A stretch of DNA of 6,090 nt from Chloroflexota bacterium (GTDB lineage Bacteria > Chloroflexota > Dehalococcoidia > Lucifugimonadales > CATQGZ01): positions 1-6,090 of the forward strand of contig JAQBTI010000140.1 of assembly GCA_027624995.1 (NCBI GenBank). Direction: 5' to 3'. The stretch's first letter is position 1. Each line of letters begins with the position of its first letter. The position numbers were made by a program, and so were the translations under genes. The notes below the pieces were generated by a model. It was not told the DNA's origin, did no database searches, and saw only the letters and a list, made by a program, of their open reading frames with translations. Below, one piece after another: positions 1 to 5,071 of the stretch.

Positions 1-1
1 C

Positions 2-127
2 GCTTCGACCTCGAACCGCAACTTTGAGGGTCGTCAGGGCAAAGGCGGTCGCACCCATCTCGTGAGCCCCCAGATGGCCGCCGCGGCAGCCATCGCCGGC
101 CACTTCGTCGATATTAGGGACTGGTAG
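2..127 (+). CDS. leuC: 3-isopropylmalate dehydratase large subunit, C-terminal end (partial)
   Basis: This is the last 41 codons of leuC, cut off by the left edge of the window and ending at TAG 125-127. LeuC carries the 4Fe-4S cluster and, with LeuD, interconverts 2- and 3-isopropylmalate in leucine biosynthesis in the cytoplasm. The visible peptide contains the signature SNRNFEGRQG (residues 4-13 of the fragment), followed by G-G-R-T-H-L-V-S-P and an alanine run, and ends in GHFVDIRDW. This is the typical end of bacterial LeuC of the aconitase family; the Ser-Asn-Arg-Asn-Phe stretch lies in the substrate-binding region of that family. The end looks normal and is not truncated by the cargo that follows. 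The matching leuD starts only at 1918, whereas it usually follows directly. Confidence 0.95.
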   Translation, partial: ASTSNRNFEGRQGKGGRTHLVSPQMAAAAAIAGHFVDIRDW

Positions 128-159
128 GTGTGGGCATAGCTGGATCCAAGGTTTAAATA

Positions 160-444
160 GTGGCCAGCCAGAGGGTGATCTTCCGGGTCCACGCGATTCA
201 ACGGATGTTCGAAAGGAGTATTAGCGAGCAGGATGTTCACGAAGTGCTCCGGACCGCTGAAGTGGTCGAGATGTACCCGGACGACATTCCGTACCCTAGT
301 CGGCTACTGCTGGGCTGGAGTCAAGGCCAGCCCATCCACGTCGTGGTTGCCGAGAACGACGACGAGGAAACGGCCATTGTGATCACAGTGTACGAGCCAG
401 ACGACGATGTTTGGGAACCGGGGTTTAGACGGAGGTTGCGATGA
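160..444 (+). CDS. DUF4258 domain protein, putative toxin of a type II-like toxin-antitoxin pair
   Basis: A 94-residue protein matching the DUF4258 family. The pattern H11-A-x-x-R15-M-x-E18-R-x-I-S (residues 11-22) is followed by a helix and the E-x-Y-P-D-D-x-P-Y-P-S block (residues 37-47), a G-W turn, a histidine strand (P-I-H-V-V-V) and the closing strand V-I-T-V-Y-E-P (about residues 74-80). These short alpha/beta proteins are commonly encoded beside YgiT-type zinc-finger proteins, as here, and are thought to be RelE/MqsR-like toxins; an RNase activity is inference. The start is GTG at 160: an in-frame TAA at 154-156 rules out an earlier start, and AAGG at 147-150 is a weak ribosome site. 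It begins 32 bases after leuC and overlaps the next gene by 4 bases. The toxin-first order is that of mqsRA. Confidence 0.8.
   Translation: MASQRVIFRVHAIQRMFERSISEQDVHEVLRTAEVVEMYPDDIPYPSRLLLGWSQGQPIHVVVAENDDEETAIVITVYEPDDDVWEPGFRRRLR
431..435 (+). promoter_or_regulatory. Shine-Dalgarno site of the YgiT-type antitoxin gene
   Basis: GGAGG lies inside the last codons of the DUF4258 gene, 5 bases before ATG 441. It is stronger than the site of the upstream putative toxin gene (AAGG before a GTG). This would favour translation of the antitoxin over the toxin, as expected for a toxin-antitoxin pair; that reading is inference. Confidence 0.65.
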
Positions 445-668
445 AGTGTGTGATCTGCCGGCATGGAGACATGAGCCCAGGGACTGCAACTGTAACGCTG
501 GTCCGCGACTCACTGACGCTCGTGGTCAAAGCGGTGCCGGCGCTCGTTTGCGAAAACTGTGGTGAGGAGTATGTGGAGGACGCAGTTACTGCGAAGCTCC
601 TGGAGTCAGCGGAGGAGGCGTCAAAGGCCGGGGTGCAGGTTGATGTCCGCCATTACGTCGCGGCGTAA
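441..668 (+). CDS. YgiT-type zinc finger protein, putative antitoxin
   Basis: A 75-residue protein with two CxxC knuckles, C3-x-x-C6 and C37-x-x-C40 followed by G-E-E-Y, in the spacing of the YgiT-type zinc finger (the N-terminal, zinc-binding half of MqsA). Between them is a beta-rich stretch with T-V-T-L and V-V-x-K-x-V-P-A, also typical. The C-terminal 30 residues form an acidic helix and then V-D-V-R-x-Y. The helix-turn-helix half of MqsA is absent, so autoregulation by direct DNA binding cannot be assumed. It overlaps the DUF4258 gene by ATGA at 441-444, which implies translational coupling. The likely role is binding and neutralising the DUF4258 protein. The family is clear; the antitoxin role is inferred from the pairing. 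Confidence 0.85.
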   Translation: MKCVICRHGDMSPGTATVTLVRDSLTLVVKAVPALVCENCGEEYVEDAVTAKLLESAEEASKAGVQVDVRHYVAA

Positions 669-701
669 TCGACTGCCTTAGGCCCCTGGGACTTTTTTCA
701 G

Positions 702-1058
702 ATGGACCTTTCCAAGACCCGAACCGAGTCAGATAAAGCTGTGAGCGAGGCTATGCCAGAGGTTCAAAGCAGGACGGCGGAGTTCTTCCGCATCCTGCGT
801 GACAATCTGCCAGAGTTGAGAAAGCAGTACGGGGTTTCATACCTCGGTATCTTTGGCTCCTACCTGCGCGGCGAGGAACGCGAAGACCGCGACCTAGACG
901 TCCTGGTCGAGTTCGACCGCATCATAGACCTGCTAGAGTTTGTTGCCCTTCAGAGCGAGCTAGGTGATCTGCTCGGAGTCGACGTCGACCTTGTAATGAA
1001 AAGCGCTCTCAAGCCGCGAATCGGAAAGCGGATACTCGCAGAGGTCGTCACCCTATGA
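702..1058 (+). CDS. mntA: MntA-type minimal nucleotidyltransferase (MNT-domain antitoxin)
   Basis: A 118-residue minimal nucleotidyltransferase. The active-site motif GSx10DxD is complete: G52-S53, ten residues, then D64-L-D66; a further acidic residue, D96, lies in V-D-V-D-L-V. Ahead of it the strand Y-L-G-I-F leads into the motif, as in the family. In characterised MntA-HepT pairs such a protein transfers AMP groups to a tyrosine of the HEPN toxin and silences it. It overlaps the next gene by ATGA (1055-1058), the usual arrangement. Start: ATG 702 is used here, but no strong ribosome site precedes it. ATG 753 (residue 18) would leave a 101-residue protein with the whole domain and is a fair alternative. 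All catalytic residues are present, although the cognate toxin gene is broken. Confidence 0.88.
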   Translation: MDLSKTRTESDKAVSEAMPEVQSRTAEFFRILRDNLPELRKQYGVSYLGIFGSYLRGEEREDRDLDVLVEFDRIIDLLEFVALQSELGDLLGVDVDLVMKSALKPRIGKRILAEVVTL

Positions 1059-1335
1059 CGCGGACAGTCGTTGACTACTTGAAAGACATCCGGGAACACA
1101 CGCAGAAGGCCCAGACTTTCGTTTACGGTATAGACTACACCACATCCCGGACGACGTGCGTGCCAGGTTTCCCGATGTCCCGTGGCAAGACATGACTGAC
1201 ATGCGCAACGTCGTGATCCATGCCTACTTTGGCGTGGACTTGAGTATCGTGTGGCAGACGGTCAAGGTTCGAATTCCACAACTGCTTCCAGCAGTCGTGA
1301 CGGCCATCGATACGCTGGAAAGGGAGCAACGATAA
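1055..1335 (+). pseudogene. hepT: Broken HepT-like HEPN toxin gene (DUF86), internal deletion plus frameshift
   Basis: The first 28 codons from ATG 1055 (M-T-R-T-V-V-D-Y-L-K-D-I and on to G-I-D-Y) match the start of HepT/DUF86 RNase toxins, but this frame stops at about 1194. The family resumes in another frame at 1141 with H-I-P-D-D-V-R and runs to TAA 1333-1335. It includes P-W-x-D-M and the catalytic and target motif Rx4HxY (R at 1204, H at 1219, Y at 1225), then F-G-V-D and V-W. What is missing between the halves is the conserved middle helix (family pattern around L-E-x-I-G-E-A), roughly 25 residues. The defect is therefore a deletion of about 75 bases that is not a multiple of three, not a simple frameshift. 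A 47-codon remnant could restart at ATG 1192. An active toxin is unlikely. Confidence 0.88.
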
Positions 1336-1340
1336 ACGAT

Positions 1341-1345
1341 AAGGG
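1341..1345 (+). promoter_or_regulatory. Shine-Dalgarno site that fixes the GIY-YIG gene start
   Basis: AAGGG sits 7 bases before ATG 1353. The reading frame stays open upstream to a GTG at 1251, but that part lies over conserved hepT codons in another frame. The ribosome site therefore supports 1353 as the real start. Confidence 0.6.
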
Positions 1346-1352
1346 TAAAGCT

Positions 1353-1898
1353 ATGTGCAGGAACGACACGGTGATACAGCGGTTCCAATGGAAACCCTTG
1401 CTGGAAGTAGGCAAAGGCAAGGCTTATGAGTGTGTCCCCACAGACGGCGGAATCTACTGTATCAAGACTGGCAGACCAGGAAAGCCTCCGGACCTCGCGA
1501 AGAGCAAATATGACCGATCACCCTACATGCAAGCGCTTAGGCAGCTTGAAAGGAAGACCACTGAGTTCTACGACCGCCTGTGCCTTGCCTCTGATTGGGT
1601 TGTTAAAGAAGGCTCCGGCCTAGCGGAACGCCGGCTAAAGCGCCTCGAGAAAATACCATTGGGAGAGGGCAGCTGTTCTATCCTGTACTTTGGCTCCACT
1701 TCTAACCTTCGACATCGTATGGACCAATTGCTGTACGGCGGGCATACAGCAAACTATCCGATCTGGGCGCTGCTTGAGGGCGACTGGGAGTTAGATTACG
1801 GTTGGACAGAGAATGACGACTATGCAGAACAGGAACGGGAGCTAAAGGACGCTTATAGGCTCGATCATGACGGCCTTCCGCCTCTTATGGACCGATAG
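1353..1898 (+). CDS. GIY-YIG domain protein with a long insertion between the GIY and YIG strands
   Basis: A 181-residue protein. G33-I-Y35 in a strand after a short Lys/Gly-rich leader and L111-Y-F-G114-S-T-S-N-L-R120-H-R are the two defining strands and the arginine helix of the GIY-YIG nuclease fold. H131 and the acidic helix Y-A-E-Q-E-R-E-L (residues 157-164) supply the usual His and metal-binding Glu. The end, H172-D-G-L-P-P-L, matches the family tail, but M179 stands where a conserved Asn is expected. About 76 residues separate the two strands, far more than in compact GIY-YIG domains; this insert is charged and probably helical. Full-length family members are nicking or cutting DNases; here catalysis is uncertain because of the Asn change. 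It ends 19 bases before leuD and is the last cargo gene. A defence or mobile-element role is possible but unproven. Confidence 0.75.
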   Translation: MCRNDTVIQRFQWKPLLEVGKGKAYECVPTDGGIYCIKTGRPGKPPDLAKSKYDRSPYMQALRQLERKTTEFYDRLCLASDWVVKEGSGLAERRLKRLEKIPLGEGSCSILYFGSTSNLRHRMDQLLYGGHTANYPIWALLEGDWELDYGWTENDDYAEQERELKDAYRLDHDGLPPLMDR

Positions 1899-1908
1899 AA
1901 AAGCCACC

Positions 1909-1915
1909 GGAGAAG
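1909..1915 (+). promoter_or_regulatory. Shine-Dalgarno site of leuD
   Basis: GGAGAAG lies 2 bases before ATG 1918, with its GGAGA core 4 bases away. The site falls just after the GIY-YIG stop codon at 1896-1898. It supports 1918 over the earlier in-frame ATG at 1867, which would add 17 residues not seen in LeuD and overlap the upstream gene. leuD thus keeps its own ribosome site despite the cargo in front of it. Confidence 0.65.
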
Positions 1916-1917
1916 AA

Positions 1918-2559
1918 ATGGAACCATTCATCAGAGTAGACGGCATCGTGGCACCGATGGACCGCGTCGACGTCGACACCGATTCGATCATTCCCGCGCA
2001 GTTCCTGAAGAGGGTCGAGCGGACCGGTTTCGGCCAGTTCCTCTTTTTCGCGTGGAGGTTCCTACCGGACGGCGCGCCCAACCCCAACTTTGTACTGAAC
2101 AGGCCCGAGTATGCAGGTGCGTCCATCCTCGTCACCGGCCGAAACTTCGGGTCCGGCTCGTCGCGGGAGCACGCCCCCTGGGCGCTACTCGACTACGGCT
2201 TCCGGGCCATAATCGCGCCCAGCTTCGCCGACATCTTCCAGAAGAACTGCTTCGAGAACGGAATCGCCCCGATCATTCTTCCTCAAGAGCAGGTCGACAC
2301 GATCATGGAGAAGTCTAAGACGGTTCCCGGGTTCAGGCTCACCGTCGACCTAGAACGCTGCGTGTTGACCGACACCGAGGGTGAGAGCATAAATATCCCC
2401 TTCAGAATGCACACCGACCCCGATACCCACGAGTTCCGCCGCCAGTCGCTTCTCAAGGGCCTGGACGAGATCGATCTGGTACTCGAGCACGGTGATGCCA
2501 TCGCGGACTTCGAGAGCCGTCGAGGCCCGCACGGGGGCGTCCTGACCGGGTCCAGATGA
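1918..2559 (+). CDS. leuD: 3-isopropylmalate dehydratase small subunit
   Basis: A 213-residue LeuD, a normal length for the family. It forms the swivelling domain of isopropylmalate isomerase and pairs with LeuC. Visible landmarks are the start M-E-P-F; D20-T-D-S-I-I-P-A-Q-F-L-K (residues 20-31); R-T-G-F-G; the substrate-loop block N76-F-G-S-G-S-S-R-E-H-A-P-W-A-L (76-90); S102-F-A-D-I-F-x-x-N-C-F-x-N-G (102-115); and the C-terminal G-L-D-E-I-D-L-x-L-x-H-G-D-A-I-x-x-F-E (181-199). All look intact, so the enzyme should work. The gene is separated from leuC by five cargo genes and overlaps the next gene by ATGA (2556-2559). Expression probably depends on read-through from the leu promoter outside the window or on an unseen promoter within the cargo. 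Confidence 0.97.
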   Translation: MEPFIRVDGIVAPMDRVDVDTDSIIPAQFLKRVERTGFGQFLFFAWRFLPDGAPNPNFVLNRPEYAGASILVTGRNFGSGSSREHAPWALLDYGFRAIIAPSFADIFQKNCFENGIAPIILPQEQVDTIMEKSKTVPGFRLTVDLERCVLTDTEGESINIPFRMHTDPDTHEFRRQSLLKGLDEIDLVLEHGDAIADFESRRGPHGGVLTGSR

Positions 2560-2921
2560 CCGGTCCCCACACCAAGGTCTCCGACTACGCCGACGAGCTG
2601 ATGTCGGTCCCCAGGGCCCACCTACGTCTGGAACTGACCCAGGATGAGGAAGGCCTGGCCCTCCTCCACGACGGCCGCGAGCTCGTACGCTGCTACCTGA
2701 CCAGGCAAGGGATGGCTGCGGGGGGGTTCATGGCCCAGGCGCTCGGCGTGGCCATACCCTCGCTTGGCGAGTCGGTCCCGGCCAGAGTCTCAACTGGCGT
2801 GCTCTATCGCACCGTTGGCGTTGCCTCCCTTGACTTCGATTCGGAGGCTGCCTACGTCCTCTTGGATCGACTGTTGGAGGAGGCCGAGATGCAACGCGGC
2901 GGTTCGTCCGACGAGACGTAG
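2556..2921 (+). CDS. Small protein of unknown function coupled to leuD
   Basis: A 121-residue protein not recognised from its sequence. It starts at ATG 2556, overlapping the leuD stop by ATGA, which suggests co-translation and a real gene rather than chance; GGG at 2548-2550 is only a weak ribosome site. The sequence is acidic and soluble, with no signal peptide, membrane segment or cysteine-metal motif (one Cys only). A central stretch of short strands and Gly/Ala-rich turns (G-M-A-A-G-G-F, G-V-A-I-P-S-L-G-E) is followed by T-V-G-V-A-S-L-D-F and a final amphipathic helix with L-L-D-R-L-L-E-E-A-E. Codon use is GC-rich like leuD. The position suggests the host backbone rather than cargo. The next gene begins 36 bases later. 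Confidence 0.7.
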   Translation: MTGPHTKVSDYADELMSVPRAHLRLELTQDEEGLALLHDGRELVRCYLTRQGMAAGGFMAQALGVAIPSLGESVPARVSTGVLYRTVGVASLDFDSEAAYVLLDRLLEEAEMQRGGSSDET

Positions 2922-2957
2922 GGCGACTGACTCATCGGAAACATGGGGTAACGCTAG

Positions 2958-3890
2958 ATGGAGCATCAACTAACACCCGATAGATACCATCCTACGATTG
3001 GCTCTCACGAACCCGTGCTCAGTGTAAGCAGCGGTGACACCGTTTCGACCACCACCGTTGATGCCGGGGGGTGGGACGCTGGCGGTGACCGTGTGACCAG
3101 TCACGGCAACGCTCAGACCGGTCCAATATACGTGGGAGGCGCACAGCCCGGTGACGTGCTCTCGGTCACTCTCGACAGGGTGTGGCCCAACCGTGGCCAC
3201 GGATTTTGCAGCCGAAAAATCTTGCCCAACGTTCTGGACCCGGGACATGACGGCGGTGTCCGGGAGAGTGAGTGGCTCAGATTTGTGTTGGACTTCGCCA
3301 GTGGATCGGCCCGTATCGAGAATCCTCCCGTGACGTTGAAGGACTTGGTAGTCCCAATTCGACCTATGATCGGCTGCTTCGGCGTCGCCCCGCCCCAGGG
3401 ACAGGCCATATCCACCGCCACCTCCGGACCACACGGCGGCAACATGGACTACCGAGGATTCGGACCGGGGGTAACCGCGTACTTCCCAGTGTTCGCGGAA
3501 GGCGCCCTATTTCACATCGGCGACGGCCATGGCTGGCAGTCGGACGGAGAGATTCTCGGCTCCGGCATAGAAGTATCGATGGACGTCACCTTTACCCTCG
3601 TGGTGATCAAGAACAAGACAATACGGTGGCCGCGCGGTCACAACGACGACTACATCTTTACCGCCGGCAACTGTAGACCCCTCGATCAGGCGGTCCAGCA
3701 CTCGACGTCCGAGATGTTGCGATGGCTGACGGATGACTACGGCCTGTCGCTTCCCGACGCCAACATACTCCTTGGCATGTTCGTCCAGTACGAGGTGGGC
3801 AACGTAATCGACCCCGCCTACACGATGATCTGCAAAATGCCGAGGTCCGTCCTGCCCGAAACAGCTCCCGCGGCACTGGTCCCGTCCTAA
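2958..3890 (+). CDS. Acetamidase/formamidase family protein (FmdA/AmdA)
   Basis: A 310-residue member of the acetamidase/formamidase family, which hydrolyses small amides to carboxylate and ammonia; the length fits the shorter branch, and the true substrate is unknown. Family blocks in order: S-G-D-T-V (25-29); T54-G-P-I-Y-V-G-G-A-x-P-G-D-V-L (54-68); P136-M-I-G-x-F-G-V-A-P (136-145); G160-G-N-M-D (160-164); G182-A-L-F-H-I-G-D-G-H (182-191) with D196-G-E (196-198) and G-I-E (203-205). The C-terminal part carries V-G-N-V-I-D-P and the closing P-R-S-V-L-P. S195 replaces the glycine usually seen in Q-G-D-G-E. There is no signal peptide, so it is cytoplasmic. The start is ATG 2958, with GGGG at 2945-2948 as a distant ribosome site. 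It follows the leuD-linked small gene in the same direction and may be in that operon. Confidence 0.9.
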   Translation: MEHQLTPDRYHPTIGSHEPVLSVSSGDTVSTTTVDAGGWDAGGDRVTSHGNAQTGPIYVGGAQPGDVLSVTLDRVWPNRGHGFCSRKILPNVLDPGHDGGVRESEWLRFVLDFASGSARIENPPVTLKDLVVPIRPMIGCFGVAPPQGQAISTATSGPHGGNMDYRGFGPGVTAYFPVFAEGALFHIGDGHGWQSDGEILGSGIEVSMDVTFTLVVIKNKTIRWPRGHNDDYIFTAGNCRPLDQAVQHSTSEMLRWLTDDYGLSLPDANILLGMFVQYEVGNVIDPAYTMICKMPRSVLPETAPAALVPS

Positions 3891-3958
3891 GCTAGACTGC
3901 AAATGGAGGCTGAGCTCAAAGGTAGAGCAAATCCTGTCTATTGTTACCGACGCTCCGT

Positions 3959-3987
3959 TTGCATTTGTTTCGTACCCGTTTCACAAT
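3959..3987 (+). promoter_or_regulatory. Weak candidate promoter upstream of the lipoprotein gene
   Basis: In the 140-base gap 3891-4030, TTGCAT (3959-3964) and CACAAT (3982-3987) are spaced by 17 bases and resemble sigma-70 -35 and -10 boxes (3 of 6 and 4 of 6 consensus bases). The gap otherwise shows no convincing hairpin or repeat. The match is weak and could be chance. A promoter in this gap is plausible because the next gene opens a separate, compositionally different unit. Confidence 0.2.
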
Positions 3988-4019
3988 GACTCGCAAAGCT
4001 CACGGCCGATTGGGCTAGT

Positions 4020-4025
4020 AGGGGG
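4020..4025 (+). promoter_or_regulatory. Shine-Dalgarno site supporting the GTG start of the lipoprotein gene
   Basis: AGGGGG lies 5 bases before GTG 4031. That start places a short positive-hydrophobic signal peptide with a lipobox exactly at the N-terminus, so GTG 4031 is preferred over the internal ATG at 4049. Confidence 0.6.
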
Positions 4026-4030
4026 ATTGA

Positions 4031-5071
4031 GTGAAGCGTCTACTACTTATGACGGGCGCTTCCCTGATAGTCTTGGCTGCCTGTACCACTCCAGAGACGG
4101 TGTCTACAGCCACTCCCACTGCGACCCGAATCCCGCTGCAAGAGCTTGAACAGACCTTCGACTACATGGCCTACACGGCTCCGATTGCTATGGACCACTT
4201 GACAACAATCGAGCTAGCACTTGAAACGGCCAGCATCGAGAGCAGTGTAAGTATCGCTGAATCTTTCGAAGCTGCCGCGACCAATCTCAAGAACCTTCTG
4301 CAATTTCAAGAGGACATTGAGGCGCACCGGTTGCGCTTTATGTCGATGCCTGCACCTCAGAGGGCCCGGCACTTCAAAGGCTTGATGCAGGAGAGCTTTT
4401 CGACCGCTGATAGAGGTGTGGGCGTCCTGATTGGTGGCTACGTGAAATACGCAGAAGACAGCGGGTTTCCCACCAGAGAAGATTTTGAATCTTTCGCAGA
4501 GACAAGAGGAGGAGCTCAATCTTTGCTTGTAAGGGCCCTCAGGAAGATCGGCGAGGCGATCGAAGAGTCCACTAGCATCTCCGATGACTTACATGTGGAA
4601 TTGGACCGAGCAGGCGTCCCACGTCTTTCCGGTGAACAAGGGTACCTGGTAACAGTAAACACCGTTGTAGATAGGTTTTACGACCATCGAAAGGATTACA
4701 ACAATGGATTGGAACAAATCGGGGAGCGAGTCAGATTAGCGAATACTGAGGGTGAACATCGAAGAGCGTTAGAGCAAGCTCTTGCCCACTTGGATGGTGC
4801 CCACCGATGGTTCCGTGAGGACAGAGATGACTTTGCATCAATAGAGCCTCCTGCGCGCTTTCAGGAGTTCCACCTGCTGATGAACGCTGCCCTGCATGAC
4901 TACGTCGGGGCAACTGCAGCTTTCGTGACCTATTACTCTGAGAACCTCAACCGAGGAACACAAGATTTGCAACTCGCCGACAAGGCATCGGAACTGATTC
5001 GGACAGCCAATGGAAGCCTCCAACGTGCTGGGTATATGTATGCTGAGTTATTGGCACACCGAGATGACTGA
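4031..5071 (+). CDS. Predicted lipoprotein, largely helical, function unknown
   Basis: A 346-residue protein with a clear lipoprotein signal: M-K-R, a hydrophobic core (residues 4-15) and the lipobox L15-A-A-C18, where signal peptidase II would cut and C18 be lipidated. After C18 comes a Thr/Pro/Ser-rich linker (19-35) that lifts the rest off the membrane. The remainder (about 36-346) reads as long amphipathic, probably helical segments rich in Glu, Ala, Leu and Arg, with no other membrane span and no cysteines beyond C18. I do not recognise a family; a helical-bundle sensor or binding lipoprotein is conceivable but not supported by any motif. The start is GTG with a good ribosome site. Base composition looks lower in GC than leuD. 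Its stop overlaps the next gene by 8 bases, which suggests the two are expressed together. Confidence 0.85.
   Translation: MKRLLLMTGASLIVLAACTTPETVSTATPTATRIPLQELEQTFDYMAYTAPIAMDHLTTIELALETASIESSVSIAESFEAAATNLKNLLQFQEDIEAHRLRFMSMPAPQRARHFKGLMQESFSTADRGVGVLIGGYVKYAEDSGFPTREDFESFAETRGGAQSLLVRALRKIGEAIEESTSISDDLHVELDRAGVPRLSGEQGYLVTVNTVVDRFYDHRKDYNNGLEQIGERVRLANTEGEHRRALEQALAHLDGAHRWFREDRDDFASIEPPARFQEFHLLMNAALHDYVGATAAFVTYYSENLNRGTQDLQLADKASELIRTANGSLQRAGYMYAELLAHRDD

Noticed and set aside
669..701. Intrinsic terminator before mntA (GC-rich stretch followed by six T at 693-698)
   Set aside because: The possible stems (GCC/GGC around TTA, or CCC/GGG) are three base pairs with tiny loops, too weak to call a terminator.
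1251..1352. Upstream extension of the GIY-YIG frame from GTG 1251
   Set aside because: It overlaps the conserved 3' half of hepT in another frame, its peptide is low-complexity Ser/Thr/Gly, and a ribosome site stands before ATG 1353 instead.
1867..1917. Earlier leuD start at ATG 1867
   Set aside because: The 17 extra residues do not resemble LeuD and lie over the end of the GIY-YIG gene; the family start M-E-P-F and a Shine-Dalgarno site fit 1918.
128..1917. Target-site duplications or terminal inverted repeats bounding the leuC-leuD insert
   Set aside because: Comparing the sequence just after leuC with that just before leuD by eye gave no convincing direct or inverted repeat.
2970..3434. 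154-codon - strand open frame inside the acetamidase gene
   Set aside because: It is antisense to a clearly conserved enzyme and its peptide has no family-like features.
3891..4030. Hairpin or terminator in the gap after the acetamidase gene
   Set aside because: Only scattered 5-6 base complementarities (for example CAAATG with CATTTG) with long loops and no following T-run were found.
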